Source of the DNA: Syngnathus acus
Lineage: Eukaryota > Chordata > Actinopteri > Syngnathiformes > Syngnathidae
Length of the DNA: 64,000 nucleotides
Reading direction: 5' to 3'
NCBI RefSeq assembly: GCF_901709675.1
Contig: NC_051088.1
Span: 25,083,193-25,147,192, forward strand
Shown here: positions 41,558 through 51,202 of the stretch, piece after piece
Layout of the letters: each line of letters opens with the position of its first letter
Position numbering within the stretch: the first letter of the stretch is position 1
Position numbers and translations under genes: made by a program
The notes under the pieces: model-generated
Database searches by the model: none
What the model was told of the DNA's origin: nothing
The model's input: the letters and a program-made list of their open reading frames with translations, nothing else

Positions 41558-42559
41558 ATGGCATTCACTCTTGGCTCATTGTTCCTCCTTTGCGGGATCA
41601 GCGGACTGCTGACTGGAGTCGTGAGTCCAAATCGTACCTTCAATCGAAGTACAGCTGTACTATTGCGTTGGCGATTTTAACAACATCTTTCTCTTCTCGA
41701 CAGTGGTCCGCCAAAATTGTTCCTGTGAAAGGTTGGTAGCTCTGCCTCAAAGAGGCTTTCGCAAATACCTTTGCGTCGTCAGCCGTTGACACCAAGTTGA
41801 ATTGATTTTTTTTTTCTCCCCAAAAAATGAACCATTGTGCTGCAGACAATAACTGTCCAAAAGGCTGGACTCAGTTGGACTGTTTCTGTTACATCTATGA
41901 AACTGAGAACAGAACTTTTGCAGATGCCGAGGTATGGAAGACTGTCGTTGACAGCAAACTTTGTGCCGAGTCGAAATATCTTGACAGATGGACCCAAAAA
42001 GTGACATTTCGCGTTCTACTCTTTGTTTGTTTTTTTGTTCCTCGTCAGAGCGTCTGCAACATTCTTGGTGGGAATTTGGTCTCCATTCACAGTGATCTGG
42101 AAAATGCGCTGGTTCTTGAACTGATTCGGGCGGGTGGTGATGCCACCCAAGCCTGGATTGGTCTCACTGATGCAGTTTCGGTAAAACGTTCAAAAATCAG
42201 TTTCACTTGTGTTCTGTCGAGATTTGCCACAAACAAAAGCATCTTCAAATGTGAGTCTTTACAAAAGAAAGACACATTCAAATTTGATTTGGTCTTCTAG
42301 GACGACGATTTCATGTGGACTGATGGCTCAGATGTGGACTTCACCAATTTTGAAGGAGGAGAGCCCAATGACGACGGTGTCTGTGTAGAGATGGTAACAG
42401 CTGGTAAGTAACAACAACATTTGAGGTTTGCTCAGAAGAATTGAATGAAGTGATACTTACACGTGATTTTTTTTTTTTTTTACAGATGGAGAGTGGAACG
42501 ATGTGGCTTGCGCAACAGAGCTCCCGTACGTTTGCATCATGGATGCGTTCCATCACTAA
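41558..42559 (+). CDS. Secreted C-type lectin, copy 1
   Basis: Small secreted single-domain C-type lectin, 161 aa. Coding exons 41558-41620, 41704-41731, 41846-41931, 42049-42180, 42301-42403, 42486-42559, after a non-coding exon ending 41463; all in phase. Signal peptide MAFTLGSLFLLCGISGLLTG, then one lectin domain: CPKGW, NLVSIHSDLENA, WIGLTDA, FMWTDGS, and the calcium/sugar site EPN with WND, which in this superfamily predicts mannose-type binding. Canonical six cysteines plus one extra in DCFCY. NRT is a potential N-glycosylation site. Architecture matches the fish families that include ladderlectins and type II antifreeze proteins, but the symbol cannot be fixed. Poly(A) signal AATAAA at 42702. 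Confidence 0.92.
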
Positions 42560-42701
42560 ATGTCTTGGCCTACAATATTGCACTATGCATGAGTTCAATG
42601 ACTCAGATTTAGTGTCGCCTTGATATTTTTGGGGTTACTTTCAACTTTTCTTCTCATCTTCTTTCATGCTCATTTGGCGTTGTGGGGACAAATATTCAAT
42701 G

Positions 42702-42707
42702 AATAAA
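42702..42707 (+). terminator. Polyadenylation signal of lectin 1
   Basis: AATAAA, 143 bp after the stop codon, just before the end of the duplicated unit. The identical context occurs in copy 2. Copy 3 has CATAAA instead. Confidence 0.7.
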
Positions 42708-42736
42708 GAACTATCAGCATCCAAATATGTGTTTAC

Positions 42737-43213
42737 TGTTGGGTTCACAACATTTATCTGAAAAGAATCTCACAGAGGCAGGAGATGTCTTCGATGGCGA
42801 GCGACTTCTTCTGCAGAAGGGCGCAAACCAGACACACAGCAAGTGTGGCTGAGATTCGCGCTCTTCCTTCAGTTTGGTCGTGCCTTTTATTGAGGAACAA
42901 CAATGGGGCAAGTGTACATGAATGCGTAGTTTCTTTAGACAGGAAGGACATTCCATAATTACATCTCATGACCACAGAACAACGGAGATACTACTATGGA
43001 CAGAGCAGTATGGTCGTCTCGTGACTTTAGCTTAAAAGACGTAGTCTTAGTGCCCCTGGGATGCATACCTCTGTGGCGTACTCATGACTTCTACTTAAAT
43101 AAGACGTTTGTCTGCTTCAGCCATCCCATAACAACCTCATGATCTGTTCATGTATAGCTAACTATGGGGCTTATTGTGTAGCGCGACTCATGACTCCAGT
43201 CATGAGCTCCTTA
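42737..43213. other. Unique spacer between duplicated units
   Basis: Non-repeated sequence with no recognised exon. It contains imperfect direct repeats (CTCATGACTTCTACTTAAAT / CTCGTGACTTTAGCTTAAAA) at about 43018 and 43080. Confidence 0.4.
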
Positions 43214-43221
43214 GCCAGCCA

Positions 43222-43510
43222 CAGTGGCGTAGCCAAGCCGGGGCGAGCCGGGGCGGCGCCCCGGTTAGGACTCCCCGCGCCCCGGTTGAAAAAAATCGAG
43301 CTTTTTCGATTCTTCATTTTCATGCCGTTTTTTTCTTTCGGTCTTGCGCGAATGTGCTTGCGCTATTCTATGTGCGCGATGTTATCCATTCACCGTTTGC
43401 CTCCCGGACCCGGATGTTGTTTTAGCGATCAGCGAACGGCGTGGGTGATGTTCGATTTTTTTTCCTGTGGGCGCGCGCCCCTACTGGAAAAATTCCTGGC
43501 TACGCCACTG
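43222..43510. mobile_element. hAT-type MITE with 8-bp target duplication
   Basis: The ends CAGTGGCGTAGCCA and TGGCTACGCCACTG are perfect 14-bp inverted repeats. GCCAGCCA is repeated directly at 43214-43221 and 43511-43518. An 8-bp duplication and the CAGTG tip are hAT features. It is GC-rich inside with no transposase. It sits in the spacer between units 1 and 2. Confidence 0.93.
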
Positions 43511-43791
43511 GCCAGCCATCTGCTCCCAAGTCATTATCACGAGGTCAAACTGTCACATCCTGTGGAAGGTCTTGCACACATAAGTAGATACATAGAATCC
43601 AATGATAAAAAGTATATTTTTCCCAACATCTGTTGATGGAACCATTAAATAGTTAATGAGCGGAGTGGGGTGAGGTGCAGAGAGGCAATCCTGTATAATA
43701 ATAACACTAGTCACATGTTGTTGTTCCTGTCTGGCTCCAAATTCAAGGGAGCTGAAACAATCGATACGGTAAACAGTAGAAGTCGACATAC

Positions 43792-43851
43792 CTGGTACAT
43801 GACCTTGTAGCGCTCCTCGGGACGTTTGACCACACACATGTTGCAGCCCAT
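43792..43851 (-). CDS. pdzd4: Duplicate first coding exon of pdzd4
   Basis: Identical to 39221-39280: ATG, then the [20 protein letters not shown] codons and the same GTATGT donor. It could act as an alternative first exon spliced over unit 1 into 38430-38517, with its own promoter copy at 44654, or it may be silent. No downstream pdzd4 exons are duplicated. Confidence 0.75.
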
Positions 43852-44066
43852 GATGCCTTGTCTTTCATCTGCACATTGGCCCTCGTTCTCCTACTGCTGC
43901 TCCTCGTGGGTTGATTTGCAGTCTTGCGCCAGGTTGTGAAAGGTTCGAAAACTTCAAGATGGCCGTCCAGTAAGAGCACGTGATTGGTTGTTCCAAAAAA
44001 TAGCCGTGAAAATGTCACTTGAGCATTTTAGCGTGAAAGAAAAAAAATCAATTGAAACGTTCATTA

Positions 44067-44563
44067 TATATAAAGGCAAAGCTCTCAATTTACCGGTCGA
44101 TTTACGCTCCTACCCTCACCTATGGTCACGAGCTATGGGTCGTGACCGAAAGAACAAGATCCCGGATACAAGCGGCCGAAATGAGTTTTCTCCGCAGGAT
44201 GTCCGGGCTCTCCCTTAGAGATAGGGTGAGAAGTTCGGTCATCCGGGAGAGACTCGGAGTAGAGTCGCTACTCCTCCACGTTGAGAGGAGCCAGATGAGG
44301 TGGCTCGGGCATCTCATCAGGATGCCTCCTGGACGCCTCCCTGGGGAGGTGTTCCGGGCATGTCCCACCGGTAGGAGACCCCGGGGACGACCCAGGACGC
44401 GCTGGAGAGACTATGTCTCTCAGCTGGCCTGGGAACGCCTTGGGATCCCCCGGGATGAGCTAGATGAACTGGCTGGGGAGAGGGAAGTCTGGGAGTCCCT
44501 CCTGAAGCTGCTGCCCCCGCGACCCGACCCCGGATAAGCTGAAGAAGATGGATGGATGGATGG
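44067..44563 (+). mobile_element. 3' end of a LINE reverse-transcriptase element
   Basis: An open frame to 44537 encodes the tail of a non-LTR retrotransposon protein: YAPTLTYGHELWVVTERTR, RMRWLGH-like QMRWLGHLIRMP, RPRGRPRTRWRDYVSQLAWE and LLPPRPDPG. The 3' end carries GATGGATGGATGG repeats typical of fish LINEs. The 5' end is truncated. Clade (L2, Rex or RTE type) is not resolved by eye. Confidence 0.85.
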
Positions 44564-44653
44564 AACTATTTCCAATCACCTTAACAATACAATACAAAAC
44601 CACAATATTGTCTCCATTATTATTCGACTCAAACTCATTGCATAGCAAGGCAC

Positions 44654-44975
44654 CTTTCCAGATGTTCCCGAGCCTCCTCCAGATGTTGAGGTGAATCTGC
44701 CTCTGATTGATTCTCCCTCCGCACACTCATCCTCGCCTGGGCAGCGCTTTCATGGCCAAAGCCCCCGCCCGCTCCCTCCAGAAATAAATATGCTGCCGAT
44801 GCGCGTGCAAAGCCAGTCGGGATTCGGAGGTTTCCGATCCAGATGCTACTGCTGATAACGAAGAGGACTAGCCGTCTCCTTTTCACGCCGCTCGCTCGCC
44901 CGCTCGCTCCTCTTCTGCAGCGTCGGCAGCCAATCACACGCTGGAGGCAATTAATTCTCGCCATCATTGGACCCC
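44654..44975 (-). promoter_or_regulatory. pdzd4: Second copy of the candidate pdzd4 promoter and leader
   Basis: Near-identical to 40338-40660, including both CCAAT-type boxes and the GTGCCT donor. It differs by one extra CGCT unit in the CGCTCGCTCGCC run and a few substitutions. Confidence 0.45.
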
Positions 44976-45693
44976 CTTCCTTCCCCCTCCTCCCTCGTCT
45001 TCCTCCTCCCGCCTCCCGTCCTTGACCAAATGAACGTCATCCACAAATGAAGGTCCGAGTGCATATATCAGTATTTCAAATGAGTGCTGTCAACAAGATG
45101 TCCGCATTGTGTATGAAAGCATTTCGGCAGTAGGGTCATCTGGAATGATGTTAGCAGAACTAACCTGACAGGCTTAGCAGTCATATGACAAGGAGCAAGA
45201 AATCGATTTATTATTTTGATGACATCAAGTTTTTATTTTGGTTTTGGTCTTTGTCCACCTGCCATCCAAAAGATCCTTTGACTGCCTCACTGTTTATCCT
45301 TTACATACTGGCGGGGAGAAGGCGTCCGTCTCAGCTGACTTTGGAGCCCAAGACAGACGTGCTTGACTGGTCGCCCTTGTAGAGCACATGGAAGCCAAAA
45401 TTCCCACTCTATTCACACCACACAGAAAGAAAACTGAACTGCGTCAGACATGCAATTGATCCGGTGAATGACTGACTGTTTTCTAACAATTCCACTTTAA
45501 TTACATGTTTTTTGTTGGTGTCATTATGGCCAACTATTCAAGGGTGTGGAAGAATGCTACAGTCATGAAGAGGACGGCATCATTTCACAAAAGCGCAATT
45601 GTTCCGTGGGAACGAAGATGTTTTTAAAAGGTGTGGTAGAAAGTTAATGACAAAAACAAGATTGGAAATTCCAGGACCCTATATATCAACCCT

Positions 45694-45700
45694 ATATAAG
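45694..45700 (+). promoter_or_regulatory. TATA box of lectin 2
   Basis: TATATAAG stands at the same distance before the CAGACTCGTCGTCAG leader as in copy 1. The non-coding exon ends at 45749. Confidence 0.7.
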
Positions 45701-45843
45701 CAGCGCCCAGACTCGTCGTCAGTATCAAGCACCACTCGCTACCATAAAGGTAAGGATGCCATTTTACAATCTAGCTATTCAAATGAAATTTGACGTGACT
45801 TTATGTTCACAAATATCATGTGTTTTTGGTGTCAACCTTGTAG

Positions 45844-46843
45844 ATGGCATTCACTCTTGGCTCATTGTTCCTCCTTTGCGGGATCAGCGGACTGCTGACT
45901 GGAGTCGTGAGTCCAAATCGTACCTTCAATCGAAGTACAGCTGTACTATTGCGTTGGCGATTTTAACAACATCTTTCTCTTCTCGACAGTGGTCCGCCAA
46001 AATTGTTCCAGTGAAAGGTTGGTAGCTCTGCCTCAAAGAGGCTTTCTCAAATACCTTTGCGTCGTCAGCCGTTGACACCAAGTTGAATTGATTTTTTTTC
46101 TCCCCAAAAAATGAACCATTGTGCTGCAGACAATAACTGTCCAAAAGGCTGGACTCAGTTGGACTGTTTCTGTTACATCTATGAATCTGAGAACAGAACT
46201 TTTGCAGATGCCGAGGTATGGAAGACTGTCGTTGACCGCAAACCTTGTGCCGAGTCGAAATATCTTGTCAGATGAACCCAAAAAGTGACATTTCGCGTTC
46301 TACTCTTGGTTTGTTTTTTTGTTCCTCGTCAGAGCGTCTGCAACATTCTTGGTGGGAATTTGGTCTCCATTCACAGTGATCTGGAAAATGCGCTGGTTCT
46401 TGAACTGATTCGGGCGGGTGGTGATGCCACCCAAGCCTGGATTGGTCTCACTGATGCAGTTTCGGTAAAACGTTCAAAAATCAGTTTCACTTGTGTTGTG
46501 TCGAGATTTGCCACAAACAAAAGCATCTTCAAATGTGAGTCTTTACAAAAGAAAGACACATTCAAATTTGATTTGGTCTTCTAGGACGACGATTTCATGT
46601 GGACTGATGGCTCAGATGTGGACTTCACCAATTTTGAAGGAGGAGAGCCCAATGACGACGGTGTCTGTGTAGAGATGGTAACAGCTGGTAAGTAACAACA
46701 ACATTTGAGGTTTGCTCAGAAGAATTGAATGAAGTGATACTTACACGTGATTTATTTTTTTTTTTACAGATGGAGAGTGGAACGATGTGGATTGCACAAC
46801 AGACCTCCCGTACGTTTGCATCAAGGAGGCGTTCCATCACTAA
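45844..46843 (+). CDS. Secreted C-type lectin, copy 2
   Basis: 161 aa from coding exons 45844-45906, 45990-46017, 46130-46215, 46333-46464, 46585-46687, 46770-46843. Nearly identical to copy 1 including introns. The protein differences I see are E-S-E for E-T-E near the NRT site, and the C-terminal part, where NDVDCTTDLPYVCIKEAFHH replaces NDVACATELPYVCIMDAFHH. EPN and WND are intact, as are the seven mature cysteines and the NRT sequon. Four of the substitutions crowd into the last exon, close to the sugar site. Confidence 0.92.
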
Positions 46844-46985
46844 ATGTCTTGGCCTACAATATTGCACTATGCATGAGTTCAATGACTCAGCTTTAGTGTC
46901 GCCTTGATATTTTTGGGGTTACTTTCAACTTTTCTTCTCCTCTTCTTTCATGCTCATTTGTCGTTGTGGGGACAAATATTCAATG

Positions 46986-46991
46986 AATAAA
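46986..46991 (+). terminator. Polyadenylation signal of lectin 2
   Basis: AATAAA 143 bp beyond the stop codon, identical context to copy 1. Confidence 0.7.
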
Positions 46992-47020
46992 GAACTATCA
47001 GCATCCAAATATGTGTTTAC

Positions 47021-48150
47021 GTCTTATTTTTCCAACTTGGTAAGTGAGAAATCACCATCACCAACTCAGTTGGTGCCTTATGAATGTGTTTGCGGGCAAG
47101 CGCGTACTCTATTTACATTTTCCTTTTCCGATACAGCGGATAACTCATACGTATGCATTAAAATTCATTCGCTTCTTTACTCGCTTCTCAATGTGTCTTT
47201 CAAAATAAAACGCAATCGCAGATGGGCCAGCCAGCCTGCATGTTTTAAAAAAAAGCATTGTGATAGGAGTGCCCCTTAAAACTGAATTTGGATGTGGAAT
47301 TCAAATATGTTTGGGTTCTCGCTGTGCGGGGGGGCATAGAGGCTGGTATATTTACAAACAGGCGCAGCTCGGTAGAGTCAAAAAAGTGTATTTTGCGCTA
47401 TTGTGGGTGTGAACACAGCCAACCTGTCAATTAAAGAATGAGGCACTGCCCTTGATATGGCGGAAGAAGTAATTTGGTTGAGTGCAAAGAACAGTCCGCT
47501 CCAAAAGTATTGGAACAGCAAGTTCAAAATGTTTGTTTTTGTTGTAAACTGAAGACATTTTTGGGTTTCAGAACAAAAGACGGATGTCAAATAGAAGTTT
47601 GGGATTCCAGCTTCTATGTCATGGGGTTTATATCTAGAGGTGTGAAACAAGAACTTTTTCAAAAATATATATGACAGAGTCTTGTGACGTGACACAATGT
47701 GAAGGCGAAACATAAGAGTCTTACAGCCACTGGACAAGTCAACCAAGGCAAAGCACGAGTTTGGAGAAGGATCAAAGTCAGAGTCTCGAGGCCGCGAGAC
47801 ATTTGGACCAATGAAAAGAAGAGATTTAGAGTGGCCTTTTTCTTTTTTTGAAATTCAGCTCTCTGCCAATAAAGATGTTCAGCTCCTGTCTGAATAAGAA
47901 GTTAAAAAAAATAAATAAATATGAAGAGAAAGAATCATGCAGACTTTTCAGGTTTTCATTTCCACCAAATCCAAAGAGAGTTTTGCTGCCATCATGTGTC
48001 TTAATGCAGTAGCTGCGTTAAGGTCGTTTTTAGCAGTTGGTTCCGTGGCTCAGTAGAGAAGAACTTTCAGTCTGCACCCACGCACAGAAGCATACAGACA
48101 AACAAAAACATACTTGTAGGTCGATCGGTCGGTCAGTCGGTAAAATATCC
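47021..48150. other. 3' flank of lectin 2, homologous to the 3' flank of lectin 3
   Basis: No gene is recognised. CTCCAAAAGTATTGGAACAG at about 47499 resembles the tip of a fish Tc1-like element. From about 47690 the sequence (GTCTTACAGCCACTGGACA...GGCAAAGCACGAG...GAGACATTTGGACC...AGAGATTTAGAG) matches 52513-53470 minus two LTR insertions. TTTTGCTGCCATCATGTGTC is shared with 53704. Confidence 0.6.
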
Positions 48151-48471
48151 ACTTGGATTTGTCACCTGGAAGTCAACAGCAGAGAAAGGACACTCATGGG
48201 ATCAGATACACACCCATTAATTCAGAATATTAAAAAATCAAATCTTATTCCTCATCATTAGCTGTCCAACACATTAACTTGTAGGCATTCAAAATCATTT
48301 CTAATCCTATTGAGCTCTTGTTTTTGTTTTTTTCTTTGTTCTTTTGCCAACAGTGCTCACAGTTCATTGTAACTCATTTGTCAAAACTACAATGCAAATT
48401 CTATTCCTTTTTTTTTTTTTTTTAATGGAAAACAATGGAAAATATGCCAATTATGGAAACACTTCGGGCAC

Positions 48472-48503
<32 letters not shown>
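48472..48503. repeat. AAT trinucleotide microsatellite
   Basis: About ten ATA/AAT units. The following 300 bp (48530-48830) are rich in GAGAAAACGGTA-type words forming a loose degenerate repeat. Confidence 0.8.
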
Positions 48504-48504
<1 letters not shown>

Positions 48505-49113
48505 GTAGAATTTGCCATTTCTGGAGAGATTGCGTATGAAGGCAAAGAAGCTGAATAAAAGGCTGGAAATGCTACGGAATGATGTCAAACGATACTGAAT
48601 GACAGGAAAGTTTATACAATGACTGGGAGTGAGCTGTAATTGTTCAAAATCGAACATCCGAGAAAATGAGAAAAACGGTAGACGAGGAAAACGGTCGGCG
48701 AGAAAACCGGTAAGCGAAGAAAAATGGTAAGTGAGGAAAACGGTAGCCGAGAAATACGCTAAACAAGAAAAATGGTAAGCACAAAAAATGATAAATGAGA
48801 AAACGGTATGGGAGAAAAAACGTAAGATGAACATTTTACAGTTGGAACAGGTTGAATCGGTCAAGAAATTTGGCGTAGATTTTAAATTTAAAAAAGGTTG
48901 AATTGTGAGTAATTGGGACGTTTTGGAATAGGTAGGCATAAGATGAACAGTTTAAAGTTGCAACGGGTTGAATCGGTCAAGGAATGTAGAAATTTGAAGG
49001 GGAAAACGACATTTTGTGAAATTTTGCATGTGGCAATTTTGGAAGTGTTGAAAATCCTCCCCAATGTGATTTGAATGTGCTGAATGATGTGAGTTTCAAA
49101 CTGGAACCAAGTA

Positions 49114-49616
49114 CCGTTTTTTTCCATGTATAATGCGCCCCCATGTATAATACGCACCCTAGAAATGGCATGTTGATGCTGGAAAAAAGCCTGTACCCAT
49201 GTATAATACGCACGCAAATTTTGACTCCTACTTAAGTCCGTAAACGTAAAATTATTTCAGAAAAAAGATCATCTTTGGGAACAACCGGATGTTATTCTGC
49301 CGGTCAGTATCACTGCGCATGCGCTAGCAAACTCAATAGCGAAGAAATGTTTCGGATTTGTGTAGGGTACATTGTGACAGCAAACGAGCAGGTGATCGAG
49401 CAAGCGTCTGATACGAGAGCATTGTGTTCGTATGGAGCGTGTTTGAAGTGAACAGCAGAGAAGAAAGCGCATCTGTAATGGCGGCCTCCGTATGATATCC
49501 GGATAAAAAAATAAAATAAAATAATAATAATAATTTGTACCCATGTATAATGCGCACCCCAGATTTTAGGACAATAAATTAGTTAAATTTTGCGCATTAT
49601 ACATGGGAAAAAACGG
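49114..49616 (-). mobile_element. TATAATGCGC-family MITE, copy 3 (503 bp)
   Basis: Same ends and core as the element at 30531 but inverted, flanked by TA at 49112 and 49617. Its length is within a base of copy 1, so 502-503 bp is likely the standard size of this subfamily. Low divergence from copy 1 suggests recent activity. Confidence 0.93.
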
Positions 49617-50204
49617 TAAATGTCAAATGTTGGATGTGCCATTAAGAATGAATGGGGAAATTTGTCTATAATAATAATGTGACGGTGTGTGCCATCAAAA
49701 ATTCCAATTCAAATGGGAGCTGGCTGACGAGCAGGAACAGTTGCAGGTGTTAAATTGATGAGTGGGCGATGGTTGTGGTGGAAAGTTACTGGCTGGGTGA
49801 AACGTAGCATGATGTAGCAAGATGTTCTTTCGATCATAATCACTAGAAAGGGTCACTGGGTTCATTTTTTCTCAGTAAGTCAACTTGCAATCACACGCTG
49901 GAGGCAATTAATTATCACCCTTCGCCACCCCTTCTCTCTTATTTATACTTGATTTATTTTCCGGCAGATTTTGTGTTGCCCATCGAAATAATCTCAAATG
50001 TAGCTGAGAACAGACCTACAGATGCAAATAAGTAGACTGTATAGCTCTATCGGTGCAAAATAGAATAATATTCAACCAAAGCGGTGGTTCCCGAGTTGCT
50101 TCTTGCTTATAAGAGTGATCTTTTGGACAAATCCCCTTGAAAAGCCCTGCCTAAAAACATGCCTGAGATAAAATGAACAAATCAAGCTTTTGATGCCATT
50201 TTTG

Positions 50205-50360
50205 GCGACCTTGAGAGTCTTGTAAGGCGCCTAACAAATAAAACGTATTATTATTATTATCATTATTATTATTATTATTAGTCTTGAGTCTTGAAAGGCG
50301 CCTAAATAAAATGTATTCTTATTTTTATTTATTTTGTTATCATTATTATTATTATTATAA
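50205..50360 (+). repeat. Two SINE/LINE-type tails with ATT microsatellites
   Basis: GTCTTGTAAGGCGCCTAACA and GTCTTGAAAGGCGCCTAAAT are each followed by AATAAAAYGTATT and an ATT run. This is the familiar 3' tail of fish retroposons. The two tails are in tandem. Confidence 0.6.
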
Positions 50361-51052
50361 CTATACTAAAGTTAATCATATCAGATAAGACAACAACAAT
50401 GTAATTAATATGTAAATCAATGTATTGGTTTAATGACTCAATCCGATTTTCGTTGCAGTGTTGGTCTTTTTTCCAGCGGCAACCCAAAATTCACTTTGAC
50501 TGCGTCATTGGAACACCCAACGTCAATAATCTGTTGCTTCCGAGGGAAAATGAATGGACCACTTCCCGATACAGTGAGGACAACCGGGTTTTGCTTTCCC
50601 TAAATGAAAAACTGAACACATTTTGCCCCAGTTGTAGTTTTGTGAGTTTTTCCTTGCCCTCCTAGGGATGAAGATAAGGAGAAGAATTGGCAATTGTGCC
50701 CTTTGAGACATCTTTGGGATTAAGGGCAATCTAAACCAAGTCAGTCGAGTCAAGACTGACTTTGTGTGACGGGTACGGAAAAAGTAGCCTGTAATGACGT
50801 ACATTTCACTCATCAAACCTGGTGTAATTGCAACCCGTTTTTTTAATTGTGTGCTTGCATGTTACGGGAATCAGGACTACTTTCCGTGATTCCACAGGTT
50901 TTCTGGCAAAACCTGTTCAAATTTGATGCGGCGGAAACAAAAGAGCACTTGTTGAATTGTTCTGTGACAATGAGGAAGAATTTGAAATGCCTGGCAGCAT
51001 GTCAATGACAAAAAAATTTGGGAAATTCCTAAGACGGTCATCAACTGTATGT

Positions 51053-51059
51053 ATATAAG
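51053..51059 (+). promoter_or_regulatory. TATA box of lectin 3
   Basis: GTATATAAGCAGCGCCCAGA, the same core promoter and leader as copies 1 and 2. The non-coding exon ends at 51108 before GTAAGG. Confidence 0.7.
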
Positions 51060-51202
51060 CAGCGCCCAGACTCGTCGTCAGTATCAAGCACCACTCGCTA
51101 CCATAAAGGTAAGGATGCCATTTTACAATCTAGCTTTTCAAAAGAAATTTGACGTGTCTTGATGTTTACGAATATCATGTGTTTTTGGTGTCAACCTTGC
51201 AG

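Larger units (their letters stand above)
39059..42736. repeat. Segmental duplication, unit 1 (pdzd4 5' end plus lectin 1)
   Basis: Sequence from CTGTTGATGGAACCATTAAA (39059) to CATCCAAATATGTGTTTAC (42736) recurs at 43630-47020 with very few differences. The unit contains the first coding exon and candidate promoter of pdzd4 on the minus strand and a whole lectin gene on the plus strand. Identity extends through introns, so the copying is recent or has been homogenised. Confidence 0.95.
43630..47020. repeat. Segmental duplication, unit 2
   Basis: Second copy of 39059-42736. The main differences are a LINE fragment (44067-44563) replacing about 750 bp of unit 1 (39497-40247), a roughly 50-bp deletion upstream of the lectin, and scattered substitutions. 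Confidence 0.95.
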
